Assembly (NCBI GenBank): GCA_028291765.1
Contig: JAQGNR010000172.1
Span: forward strand, 1-41,919
Length of the DNA: 41,919 nt
Reading direction: 5' to 3'
Origin: Herbaspirillum sp.
GTDB lineage: Bacteria; Pseudomonadota; Gammaproteobacteria; Burkholderiales; Burkholderiaceae_D
Part shown: one piece after another, positions 25,683-33,362 of the stretch
How the letters are laid out: each line of letters starts with the position of its first letter
How positions within the stretch are numbered: position 1 is the first letter of the stretch
Notes under the pieces: generated by a model
What the model saw: only the letters and a program-made list of their open reading frames with translations
What the model was told of the DNA's origin: nothing
Database searches by the model: none
Program-made: the position numbers and the translations under genes

Positions 25683-26837
25683 TTATTCCTCTCGTGTCGT
25701 TGGATGGGCCGCGGCAATCGCGGCGCCTGCGCCGTTTGCGCCGTTTGCTTCCTCCCGGGTGCGCAGGTTGAAGGATTTGGAATAAGCGCCGGATCTTGCC
25801 GCCAGCAACGGATCGTTCGATGCTGCGATGCCGTGCGGCAGGACCAGCGGATCGAAATTCACATCGCGGCATGGGCCGTCGTCCTGCGTAACGGCGCGCT
25901 TCAGCGTCAGGGTGCCGGCATCGATCACAGTGCGATCGGCAGGCCACGACTGCGTGGCGTCATCGGTCACATCGCCCGGTTGCGCCAATGTGAGCATCAG
26001 ATGCCAGCGCAATGGGCCCTGTTGTAATAGCTGCGCCAGATCCTGCTGGAGGAAACCAGGATCCTTGGGCGGCGGCGAGGCGACTGGCGCGTAGGCCTTT
26101 TCCGGCACCATGGCCCAGCGTACATAGCGCTCGGCGCCGCCGGCGGCAATGAGTTTGAATGCATTGATGCTGTAGTAGGCGCCGTTGGCCAGGCTGGACG
26201 AAGGCGGGTGGGCAGCTACCCAGCGGCGGAATGCCGCTGTTTCCGGATGCGACTCGAAAAAGGCTTTCATGCGTGCCGGGTCCGGTTTGCCGGTATCAGG
26301 GTCGGGCCGGGAAGCGAGCAATTGGTCGTAGAAACCCTTCGGGTCTTTTACGATAAACATGGGGGTATTGTTCATTCCGGTGCGCCATTGCTCGCCATTG
26401 GAAAGCTGGAACAACAGCGCCATGCTGCGCACCGGACTGCTTGCATCGGCTATCTCCGGGTTGCCGCCCGGTATGGCGAAGCGCCCGATGACCGGCGTGG
26501 TCCTCGCGCCGAAAACCGTCGCTTCCGAGAATTGCGCAGCGTTGCCGTTGCCCTCGAAATCGCCGATCACGCAGACGCCCTTGGCATGATTGCGGCGAAA
26601 ACCCGGGTGGGCGCCGAAGTTGCGATTAAAGGCGGTAGTGATTTGCGTCGGCGAAAGGCGCTGCGGGGATAGCCAACCCGCCGCATAGCCGTAACCGCCG
26701 ACCAGCGCCAGGCCGACGCCGGCGATCAACAGCATCGGGCCGATGAACGGCGCATTGTCGGGCACGCCCAACGCGCGGCGCAGGCCGGCGAGGCGGCGCG
26801 GTTTTTTATCGGATGGATGAATTTTAGGGGGCGTCAT
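25683..26837 (-). CDS. Membrane-anchored catalase-related heme peroxidase (SrpA-like)
   Basis: The 384-residue protein has a cytosolic basic N-terminus, one transmembrane anchor (about residues 32-58, MLLIAGVGLALVGGYGYAAG) and a reduced catalase domain. Recognisable are GFRRNHAKGVCVIGDFEGNG with the distal histidine, a segment PVIGRFAIPGGNPEIADA, MNNTPMFIVKDPKGFYD with the catalytic asparagine, and a late DVNFDPLVLPHGI. Mini-catalases of this type (catalase family peroxidase, SrpA) usually have peroxidase activity and sit in the periplasm. ATG 26837 was chosen; ATG 26873 is possible, and neither has a clear ribosome-binding site. It is the first gene of a pair with cytochrome b561. Confidence 0.85.
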   Translation of the reverse strand: MTPPKIHPSDKKPRRLAGLRRALGVPDNAPFIGPMLLIAGVGLALVGGYGYAAGWLSPQRLSPTQITTAFNRNFGAHPGFRRNHAKGVCVIGDFEGNGNAAQFSEATVFGARTTPVIGRFAIPGGNPEIADASSPVRSMALLFQLSNGEQWRTGMNNTPMFIVKDPKGFYDQLLASRPDPDTGKPDPARMKAFFESHPETAAFRRWVAAHPPSSSLANGAYYSINAFKLIAAGGAERYVRWAMVPEKAYAPVASPPPKDPGFLQQDLAQLLQQGPLRWHLMLTLAQPGDVTDDATQSWPADRTVIDAGTLTLKRAVTQDDGPCRDVNFDPLVLPHGIAASNDPLLAARSGAYSKSFNLRTREEANGANGAGAAIAAAHPTTREE

Positions 26838-26954
26838 TTGCGGTCCCGGAAAGGTTCGATTTAATCGGCGCATGGCGCAGCGTTGCGTAGAGCGAGGCGC
26901 TGCATAGCCCATGCAGGTTAAGGGCGACTATATGTCCGGCTCGGCAACGCGCAA

Positions 26955-26981
26955 ATGACAATCGAATGACAAAGTTGTCAT
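26955..26981. promoter_or_regulatory. Candidate operator between catalase-like and DUF2252 genes
   Basis: ATGACAA appears at 26955-26961 and again at 26966-26972, and its reverse complement TTGTCAT follows at 26975-26981. The last two form a 16-base near-perfect palindrome. It lies about 118 bases before the catalase-like start. Confidence 0.5.
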
Positions 26982-27105
26982 GTTTTTGGCGTGACGGCCA
27001 TCAAGAAACGTCCATCGATATCGCGCAGACCTTTGACGTACAATTTTGGGACTTAGCATAGGCGCACTGTTTATCCACATACCTATTTGATCGGATAGCT
27101 CCCAA

Positions 27106-28332
27106 ATGACCAAGCCCCCCTCGCAGCCTTCCTCCGGCATCATCGACGCCATAAACAGCCACAACGCGGGCCGCGATGCGGAGCGTCTGGCAATGAAGTA
27201 CGCCAAGATGACGCAGAACGCCTTCGTCTTCCTGCGCGGCGCCTGCCATCTTTTCTACGACGCCCTGCCAGATACCCCGCTGTTCCGCGAGGCGCCCCTG
27301 GCCTGGTGTTGCGGCGATCTGCATTTCGAGAACTTCGGCAGCTACAAAGGTGACAATCGGCTCGTCTATTTCGACATCAATGACTTTGACGAGGCCGCCT
27401 TGGCTCCCGTCACCTGGGACATGGTTCGCCTGCTGACCAGCATCCAGTGCGGGGCTGACGCCCTGCGTGCGACACGCGCGGAAGTGTTGGCCGTCAGCCA
27501 AAGCTGTCTGGATGCCTACCGCAATGCGCTCATCAACAGCAAGCCCCTCTGGGTTGAGCGGGAAACCTCCAGCGGGCTCGTGAATGCGCTGTTGACGGAC
27601 TTGCAGGGACGCCAACGCGCCGCCTTCCTGGACAAGCGCACGATCCGCAAAGGCCAACGACGCAGCTTGAAATTGGATGGCGTAAAGGCGCTGCCCGCCT
27701 CTGATTCCCAGAAAAAAACAGTCACCGAGTTCATGGATCGTTTTGCAGCCACACAGCAGAACCCAAGGTTTTTTCAGGTGCTGGACGTCGGCCGTCGTAT
27801 CGCAGGAACGGGCAGCCTTGGCGTGCAACGCTTTGTGGTGTTGGTTGAGGGTAAAGGCTCCCCCGACAGCAACTATCTGCTCGATATCAAGGAGGCCAAG
27901 CCTTCGGCGATGGCGCCCCGCCTCGCCCACCTTGGCATCAAGCAACCGGCTTGGTCAAGCGAGGCGAACAGGATCGTCACTATTCAGAAACGGATGCAAG
28001 CTGTCGATCACGCTTTTCTCCAGCCGGTGGAACTCGCTGGCTTGCCTTGCGTCTTGAAAGGACTGCAAGCCTCGGAAGATCGGGTGGCCATCGGTGAATG
28101 GGGCAAAAAACTGGACCGGCTCAAGGAGGTTGTGATCACCATGGGTCGCAATCTGGCCTGGGATCAACTCCGCGCATCAGGACGATCCGGGGCGGCCAAT
28201 GCCGATGCGCTTATCGCCTTCGCACAAGGCGGCCACTGGGAGACGGAGATGCTGGATGCAGCGATGGGAATGACCCTGACGACGCAGCAGCAATGGAAAA
28301 CTTTCGCGCAGTGGCGGAATAGGCACGGCTAG
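27106..28332 (+). CDS. DUF2252 family protein
   Basis: The 408-residue protein has the DUF2252 blocks: MTQNAFVFLRGACHLFYDAL near residue 35, CCGDLHFENFGSYKG near residue 70 and YFDINDFDEAALAPVTWD near residue 88, followed by LDIKEAKPSAMAP and a C-terminal helical part. The GDLHxxNFG and D-NDFDE motifs resemble the catalytic and metal-binding loops of aminoglycoside-phosphotransferase-like kinases, so a phosphotransfer role is plausible. No substrate is known to me. The ATG has only weak upstream pairing. It is divergent from the catalase-like gene and stands alone, ending in a terminator. Confidence 0.85.
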   Translation: MTKPPSQPSSGIIDAINSHNAGRDAERLAMKYAKMTQNAFVFLRGACHLFYDALPDTPLFREAPLAWCCGDLHFENFGSYKGDNRLVYFDINDFDEAALAPVTWDMVRLLTSIQCGADALRATRAEVLAVSQSCLDAYRNALINSKPLWVERETSSGLVNALLTDLQGRQRAAFLDKRTIRKGQRRSLKLDGVKALPASDSQKKTVTEFMDRFAATQQNPRFFQVLDVGRRIAGTGSLGVQRFVVLVEGKGSPDSNYLLDIKEAKPSAMAPRLAHLGIKQPAWSSEANRIVTIQKRMQAVDHAFLQPVELAGLPCVLKGLQASEDRVAIGEWGKKLDRLKEVVITMGRNLAWDQLRASGRSGAANADALIAFAQGGHWETEMLDAAMGMTLTTQQQWKTFAQWRNRHG

Positions 28333-28344
28333 AGTCTTTAGGAA

Positions 28345-28381
28345 AAACGGCTCAGATACTATGTACCCGAGCCGTTTGTTT
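28345..28381 (+). terminator. Hairpin terminator behind the DUF2252 gene
   Basis: AAACGGCTC (28345-28353) pairs with GAGCCGTTT (28369-28377) around a 15-base loop, followed by GTTTA. The T-run is short, so strength is uncertain. Confidence 0.65.
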
Positions 28382-28446
28382 ATGACGTTAAAGAAACTGT
28401 CGTTGGGATGACGTGTATCGCCGTCCTGTTCCGTTACCTTCCGTTC

Positions 28447-29568
28447 TTAGCGGATTTTGCGTCCATTTTCCGTGACGACATCGAGGAACGCGCCGATCTC
28501 GCGATTCTGCAACTCGTTTTCCGGCGCGGTAGCACCGGCGCCCGAGCTATGTCCCATCGGACGTTGCGCGTTGATCGAGATATAGCGCACGTCCGGAATG
28601 TAGCGCGCCGCTTCCTGGGACTCATACTCGGGATTGAGCAGGTCGCCGGTTCCCGCGAGAATTAAGGTCTTTGCCTTGATGGATGTCAGGGCGCGGTGAT
28701 AGTCGCCGTTGAAACCGGGCGTGGTGCCGAGGTTATGCTGATCGTATGCCCAGCTCTGGTAAACCCAGTCAACCGCATCCATGCGCCGCCACTGGCTATC
28801 CTGGACGCCTTTCAGAAAGCCGATCGCATCCTGGGCGTTCGGGTAAAGCGATTCCTGATAGCCAGGCGTGCGCACAATGACGCCGGAATTCCAGCCTGCC
28901 CACAGCCGCATTCCTTGCTCGGGCGGTGCGCTCGCAGGGTAATTGCCGCCCTTCCAGAGCGGATCGGTCATGATGCTCTGACGTATCATCTCCAGCACGC
29001 CCGTGGTCCATGCCGGGGTGCGTCCCAATGGAATGATAGGCACGATGCTATCCATCATATCCGGATAACTCACCGCCCATTGCAGCGACTGCATGCCGCC
29101 CATCGAAGCGCCGATCACCGTGACCAGTTTCTTGATGCCGAACTTTTCTGTGACCAGGCGCTGCTCCGAGTTCACCATGTCGCGGATATTGAATTTCGGG
29201 AATTGCATGTGCGGCTGCACTTTACTGTTGGAAGGCGAAGTGGTGATTCCGTTGCCGATGGCGTCGGTGCAAATGATGAAATATTTCGACGGATCCAGCG
29301 CGCGCCCCGGCCCGATCAGGTAATCGATACGGTGGTGGTTGCCGCCGATAGACGGGACCATGAGGATCGCATTCGACTTGTTGGCGTTGAGCTTGCCGTG
29401 GGTAACGTAGGAGATGGAGAAATCCTTGATCGCTTCACCGCTTTCGAGCTTGAGATCGCCGAGAGCAAAACTCTGGACCGGCGGATTCTCCGGCGTTTGA
29501 GCGAAGGCGGATGCGGATGCGGTGAGCGCCGTTGTTAGGGCGGCAACCGCAATGGTGCGTGTGATCAT
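28447..29568 (-). CDS. Secreted alpha/beta-hydrolase of the MetX (homoserine acetyltransferase)-like family
   Basis: The 373-residue protein has a signal peptide (cleavage likely after SAFA near residue 23) and an alpha/beta-hydrolase fold with the catalytic triad S155 in GASMGGMQSLQWA, D309 in AGTGDLLNPE and H340 in RPMGHSSGAG. The region around LIGPGRALDPSKYFIICTD and the nucleophile elbow resembles homoserine O-acetyltransferases, but those are cytosolic, so a periplasmic hydrolase or acyltransferase with another substrate is more likely. AAGGAG lies six bases before the ATG. It is a single gene with a large upstream region holding a strong dyad. Confidence 0.85.
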   Translation of the reverse strand: MITRTIAVAALTTALTASASAFAQTPENPPVQSFALGDLKLESGEAIKDFSISYVTHGKLNANKSNAILMVPSIGGNHHRIDYLIGPGRALDPSKYFIICTDAIGNGITTSPSNSKVQPHMQFPKFNIRDMVNSEQRLVTEKFGIKKLVTVIGASMGGMQSLQWAVSYPDMMDSIVPIIPLGRTPAWTTGVLEMIRQSIMTDPLWKGGNYPASAPPEQGMRLWAGWNSGVIVRTPGYQESLYPNAQDAIGFLKGVQDSQWRRMDAVDWVYQSWAYDQHNLGTTPGFNGDYHRALTSIKAKTLILAGTGDLLNPEYESQEAARYIPDVRYISINAQRPMGHSSGAGATAPENELQNREIGAFLDVVTENGRKIR

Positions 29569-29696
29569 GCTTGCTCCTTCAGGAAATTCACGACCTGAGT
29601 TGCGGGAGCAAACAACAGGGAAATGGATGGTAATTGGAAAGGCATGGAAATCTCTTGATTGGGTTTGTGGACATGCTTTGCATCGGATGCATGCAA

Positions 29697-29729
29697 GCGT
29701 TTAACAGAAATCCAGCGACTGTTAAACGC
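29697..29729. promoter_or_regulatory. 33-bp perfect dyad upstream of the secreted hydrolase
   Basis: GCGTTTAACAG (29697-29707) and its exact reverse complement (29719-29729) are separated by 11 bases, so half-site centres lie 22 bases (two helical turns) apart. This fits an operator for a dimeric regulator about 130-160 bases before the hydrolase start. Confidence 0.55.
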
Positions 29730-29925
29730 CCTGCAAATATACTTTAAAAGGGTGAGACTTGCTCTCGCTCAACTTTTCAAGGTACCGCTGTTATCCCAAA
29801 CCTGAAACTCGCCTAATTCTCCCGTCAAAGCTCATTTTTTAACTCGTGCGTAAACGTCACTAATGATATGACGGGATGTCTATTCCATCAATGATTGCCG
29901 AACACTATTATGCATTCACTCGCAG

Positions 29926-30093
29926 ATGGTAAATGCTGATTTCTCTCGAATGGCCATTGGCTCTACTACCCATAAACCTGAAGAGTATTACTCACAATTT
30001 AAAGGAGAATTCCATGACAGCGACGCCAGTTTGATCAAGGGTGACGTTGACCTGGAAACAGTCCTGCTAGGTCTTGTCGAACAAGCCGGCTAA
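29926..30093 (+). CDS. Possible small protein or gene remnant, 55 residues
   Basis: An open frame starting MVNADFSRMAIG and ending in DLETVLLGLVEQAG lies 90 bases before the aldo/keto reductase. Its composition is protein-like, acidic and free of rare codons, and the C-terminal part reads as a plausible amphipathic helix. There is no good ribosome-binding site at this ATG (29926) or at ATG 29950. It could be the tail of a deleted gene. I do not recognise it. Confidence 0.25.
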   Translation: MVNADFSRMAIGSTTHKPEEYYSQFKGEFHDSDASLIKGDVDLETVLLGLVEQAG

Positions 30094-30183
30094 ATTAGTT
30101 GTTCATAAGAGCATGCCTGATAGCCAAAGCCGGTCGGTGCAAAAAACGATGCAATCACACATTTATTTAATGGGAGATGAAAA

Positions 30184-31206
30184 ATGGAATACAGCACACT
30201 CGGCCAGTCAGGTCTGCGTATCTCGCGCCTTTCGCTTGGCGCGATGACCTTTGGAGCAGGCAGTGGGATCTGGGGCGAGATAGCCGGGCTTGATCGAGCC
30301 CAGGCGACAAATCTTGTAGCAGCGGCGGTCGAACAGGGTGTTAATCTCATCGATACCGCCGATGCTTACTCGCAAGGAAAGTCGGAAGAGATAGTAGGCC
30401 AGGTAATGTCCGACCTGAATCTCGACGAGACGCGCATGCTAGTCGCGACGAAGGTCCGCTTGCGCACAGGCCCCGGGCAAAACGATGTCGGCCTCGGACG
30501 CTCCCACATCATTCGTTCGGTGGAAACAAGCCTGAAGCGAATGGGCCGTGATCATATCGATCTATTCCAATTGCATGATCGCGATGCACTTGTTCCTATG
30601 CAAGAAACGCTCCGTGCCCTGGATGACCTCGTAACGCAAGGAAAGGTCCGGCACGTCGGCGTATGTAATTTTAGTGCTGGCGACTTGGAGCGCGTGCAAG
30701 GAATCACAGCGCAGACGCATTGGTCTGGAATCACGAGCAATCAGGTCTATTATTCATTAGCCGCCCGCGATATTGAACTTGAGATCGCCCCCGTAGCGCG
30801 AGCGAATGGCGTGGCTTTGCTCGTGTGGAGTCCCCTATCGGGCGGCTATCTAAGTGGTAAATACACAGCAGGAAGCGGAATGGATACGGGGCGGCGCGCC
30901 AATCTCAACTTTCCGCCGATCAATCCAATAAAAGTCGATCCCATCGTGCTCGAATTGCGTCAGATAGCTACGGAGCTCGATTCCACACCAGCGCAGGTTG
31001 CATTGGCATGGGTGCTAGGTCGTAGCGAAGTAACATCGGTCACGATCGGCGCGCGCTCTCAAGAACAGATCGCCGATAACCTGGCGGCTTCACAGTTGGT
31101 CCTTTCGATCGCGCAGAGGGAACGCCTTGACCGAGTATCGGAGCCAGAGAAGGTATATCCATACTGGATGCAGCAGTTCCACGACAAGGATCGCGTCTTG
31201 GCCTGA
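30184..31206 (+). CDS. Aldo/keto reductase
   Basis: The 340-residue TIM-barrel protein has the complete catalytic tetrad of the superfamily: D57 and Y62 in NLIDTADAYSQG, K90 in MLVATKV and H131 in LFQLHDRD. NADPH-binding elements appear near the C-terminus (SVTIGARSQEQIADNL). The LGxSGLRISRLSLGAMTFG-type start places it in the YajO/general stress or AKR11-like group, which reduces aldehydes and ketones in the cytosol. GGGAGA lies a few bases before the ATG. It has no close partner on the same strand and is flanked by decayed DNA on both sides. The physiological substrate is unknown. Confidence 0.92.
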   Translation: MEYSTLGQSGLRISRLSLGAMTFGAGSGIWGEIAGLDRAQATNLVAAAVEQGVNLIDTADAYSQGKSEEIVGQVMSDLNLDETRMLVATKVRLRTGPGQNDVGLGRSHIIRSVETSLKRMGRDHIDLFQLHDRDALVPMQETLRALDDLVTQGKVRHVGVCNFSAGDLERVQGITAQTHWSGITSNQVYYSLAARDIELEIAPVARANGVALLVWSPLSGGYLSGKYTAGSGMDTGRRANLNFPPINPIKVDPIVLELRQIATELDSTPAQVALAWVLGRSEVTSVTIGARSQEQIADNLAASQLVLSIAQRERLDRVSEPEKVYPYWMQQFHDKDRVLA

Positions 31207-31604
31207 GTCTTCTGTTCCGAATAGTTGGTCGCGCAAGGCTATCCGCATGACCCGGCACACAATCATGTCAGCCGGCTCCGACGAATTACTGGTACGTGTT
31301 GCCCCCATTTGTCCTGACGCGAAATTTACGTTGGACGACGTCAGTGCATTGCTCACGCCCGTCATCCAGGAAGCGTCGCCTACTCTGAAGATACTAATCT
31401 TCCGCCCTCCGTCTACGAACGGAACATGGCAGCAAAAACTATCGTTACGTCCGAATTACTTGACCTACGGTCCGATTTGACTCGTCCGAATCAGGCATAT
31501 AAGCCCTATCTGCCAGATAAGTATGGGAAATCAAATTTTGCTTTCAATTGCTAGCATGCCCTGCTACATTACATACAAAATACAAAATACAAAATAAAGA
31601 CGCC
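31207..31604. other. 398-base region with possible decayed coding sequence
   Basis: Two adjoining open stretches in different frames look protein-like: 31247 to about 31380 (MTRHTIMSAGSDELLVRV at its start) and about 31318 to 31554 (containing MAAKTIVTSELLDL). A single frameshift near 31380 would join them into one frame of about 100 codons. I cannot match either to a family. Three tandem TACAAAA units (31574-31594) precede the aminotransferase remnant. Confidence 0.35.
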
Positions 31605-31862
31605 ATGTTAAAACTTGATTTTCACTCTTCAAGGAGACATTTTTTACAAGTTCCGGGAGTAGCCCGGTACCGGATCGCATTCTGAGAGCGATGAGCTATC
31701 CGACCATCGACCATCGTGGTCCCGAGTTCGCTGTGTTGGGACTCAAAGTCATCGATGGCATCAAAAAAAATTTCAAAACCGAACAGCCTGTCGCCATTTA
31801 CCCGTCTTCGGGGACCGGCGCCTGGGAAGCCGCGTTAGTCAACACCCTCAGTCCAGGCCCCT
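31605..31862 (+). pseudogene. 5' remnant of a serine-glyoxylate aminotransferase gene, frameshifted and truncated
   Basis: Translation from ATG 31605 gives MLKLDFHSSRRHFLQVPG, then a one-base deletion near 31656-31660 shifts the frame, which resumes as SPVPDRILRAMSYPTIDHRG and continues through the PLP-fold segment IYPSSGTGAWEAALVNTLSPG. This is the N-terminal quarter of the alanine/serine-glyoxylate aminotransferase (SgaA/AGXT) family of glyoxylate metabolism. After LSPG (about 31857) the homology stops abruptly and unrelated transporter-like coding sequence begins. The lysine that binds PLP is absent, so no function is possible. It is evidence of a former glyoxylate/serine pathway locus. 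Confidence 0.75.
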
Positions 31863-31973
31863 TTCATCGGCAGCATGGTGTTGTTGGCATGCGGGATTTT
31901 GCTTTTGTTTCGCATGAAACCTTCGGAGCATTTCGTTGCAGATACGCCTGTGGTGTTGGCGCCCGCAACCTGA
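31863..31973 (+). pseudogene. 3' remnant of a membrane transporter gene
   Basis: In the frame one base off the aminotransferase frame, 36 codons and a TGA encode a transmembrane helix (FIGSMVLLACGILLLF) followed by a short polar tail (RMKPSEHFVADT). This is a typical end of a 12-helix major-facilitator-type carrier. No start or body of the gene is present, and the join to the aminotransferase remnant is direct. In related bacteria an oxalate or organic acid carrier would fit, but 36 residues cannot prove that. Confidence 0.6.
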
Positions 31974-32114
31974 TCTCTGATTTGTAAGGCAACAGGAAAC
32001 CGAGGAGCTATCCGGCTGTATCTGTCCGGATGTGCGCTCCGGTTGTTTTTCACATTCAAGTAACGTTTCGCTGATATTGGAAACAGCTCATCAGCCATTT
32101 AAAAGGTACCTTTT

Positions 32115-33188
32115 ATGTCCAAAAAATATAACATTCTGATCATGGGCGCTTCGTATGGCTCACTTTTGGCCAGCAAATTTTTATTGGCAGGTCACTCTGT
32201 CAAACTTGTTTGCCTGCCCGCCGAAGTGGAATTGATCAATGCGGAAGGCATTCTCATCAGAATGCCAATCAGGGGACGTGCCGAATTGGTCGAAATCGAT
32301 TCAAGGAAAGCACCCGGCATTCTGTCGGCTTGCAGCCCTGGCGAAGCGAACCCGGCGGAGTACGATCTTGTCGTTCTGGCGATGCAAGAGCCGCAATATC
32401 GCAATCCAGCCGTCCGCGACTTGCTGGACCGCGTTGCGAATGCAAAAATCCCATGCATGTCGATCATGAATATGCCACCGTTGCCATATTTGGCGCGCAT
32501 CTCCGGCGTCGATGTGGCATCGGTCAGAAGCAGCTATGCCGACCCCACAGTCTGGGACAAAATCGACCCGGCCTTGATGACGCTTTGCAGCCCCGATCCT
32601 CAGGCATTTCGGCCGCCGCAAGACAAACTGAACGTGCTACAAGTGAGATTGCCGACCAATTTCAAGGCGGCCCGCTTCGAATCGGACGCCCACACCGCGA
32701 TGCTCAAGCAACTAGAAGAGGACATCATGGCCATCCGCTTCGATGCGGGTGACGGCACATTGATCGAGTTGCCGGTCAAGCTCAAGGTTTCCGAGTCGGT
32801 ATTCGTACCGCTGGCGAAATGGAGCATGCTGGTGGCAGGCAATTATAGGTGCATCCAGGAGCATGCCATCCGGTCCGCCAAAGACGCGGTACATACCAAT
32901 ATTGACGAATCGCGCGAGATCTACAACTGGGTGATCGATCTGTGCAAATCACTAGGCGCGACCGACAAGGAACTTGTGCCGTTCGAAAAGTATGCCGATG
33001 CTGCGCAACTGCTGGAGAGTCCGTCGTCTGCTGCGCGTGCGCTGTTTGCGGGGGCGCCGAACATCGAGCGCTTGGATTTGCTGGTAAAGACACTAGCAAC
33101 GCAAAAGAACATGAAATCTAAATTTGTCGACGAGATTGTGGGACTGGTTGATGCACGGCTCAACGCAAACAGGCATGCGCAAGCCTGA
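32115..33188 (+). CDS. Ketopantoate reductase-like NAD(P)-binding oxidoreductase
   Basis: The 357-residue protein starts with a Rossmann motif (ILIMGASYGSLLASKFLLAG) like that of 2-dehydropantoate 2-reductases, including the VKLVCLPAE turn that contacts the cofactor phosphate. The second half is helical with VPLAKWSMLVAGNYRCI where PanE proteins have their catalytic lysine and asparagine region. It is longer than PanE (about 300 residues) and belongs to a divergent subgroup, so reduction of a 2-keto acid is likely but pantoate synthesis is doubtful. AAGG precedes the ATG. It lies directly behind the transporter remnant and 174 bases ahead of the acyl-CoA synthetase gene, with which it probably cooperates. 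Confidence 0.78.
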   Translation: MSKKYNILIMGASYGSLLASKFLLAGHSVKLVCLPAEVELINAEGILIRMPIRGRAELVEIDSRKAPGILSACSPGEANPAEYDLVVLAMQEPQYRNPAVRDLLDRVANAKIPCMSIMNMPPLPYLARISGVDVASVRSSYADPTVWDKIDPALMTLCSPDPQAFRPPQDKLNVLQVRLPTNFKAARFESDAHTAMLKQLEEDIMAIRFDAGDGTLIELPVKLKVSESVFVPLAKWSMLVAGNYRCIQEHAIRSAKDAVHTNIDESREIYNWVIDLCKSLGATDKELVPFEKYADAAQLLESPSSAARALFAGAPNIERLDLLVKTLATQKNMKSKFVDEIVGLVDARLNANRHAQA

Positions 33189-33214
33189 TTGGCAGAACTT
33201 TGCTCAATTGAAAT

Positions 33215-33269
33215 CCGTGATTGTTTGCAACTAGATTGTAAACATCCTCCCCTTACCTTCCAATCACGG
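33215..33269 (+). promoter_or_regulatory. Inverted repeat in the leader of the acyl-CoA synthetase gene
   Basis: CCGTGATTG (33215-33223) pairs with CAATCACGG (33261-33269); inside lies a second near-perfect pair, GTTTGCAA and TTGTAAAC. The nested structure may be an operator or an RNA hairpin. No T-run follows. Confidence 0.35.
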
Positions 33270-33362
33270 TACCAAGCCACCGATGAGCTTGCCTCGGGTG
33301 TCGCCTCTGGTGCCGTTTCCGCACTGCTGCTGTCAATTTAATTACAATAATTGGAGATCTGA

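Larger units (their letters stand above)
29569..30183. other. 615-base gene-poor region
   Basis: This stretch holds the upstream region of the secreted hydrolase (minus strand), a perfect 11-base inverted repeat at 29697-29729, one small open frame at 29926-30093 listed separately, and the leader of the aldo/keto reductase. It is clearly lower in GC than its surroundings, which may indicate decay or foreign DNA. Nothing else is recognised. Confidence 0.6.

Noticed and set aside
31691..31987. Apparent 98-residue intact gene
   Set aside because: It is the middle of the aminotransferase remnant running out of homology into the transporter fragment read in the wrong frame, so it is described as pseudogenes.
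31835..32098. 87-codon minus-strand open frame
   Set aside because: It is antisense to the transporter remnant, which has a convincing transmembrane helix on the plus strand.
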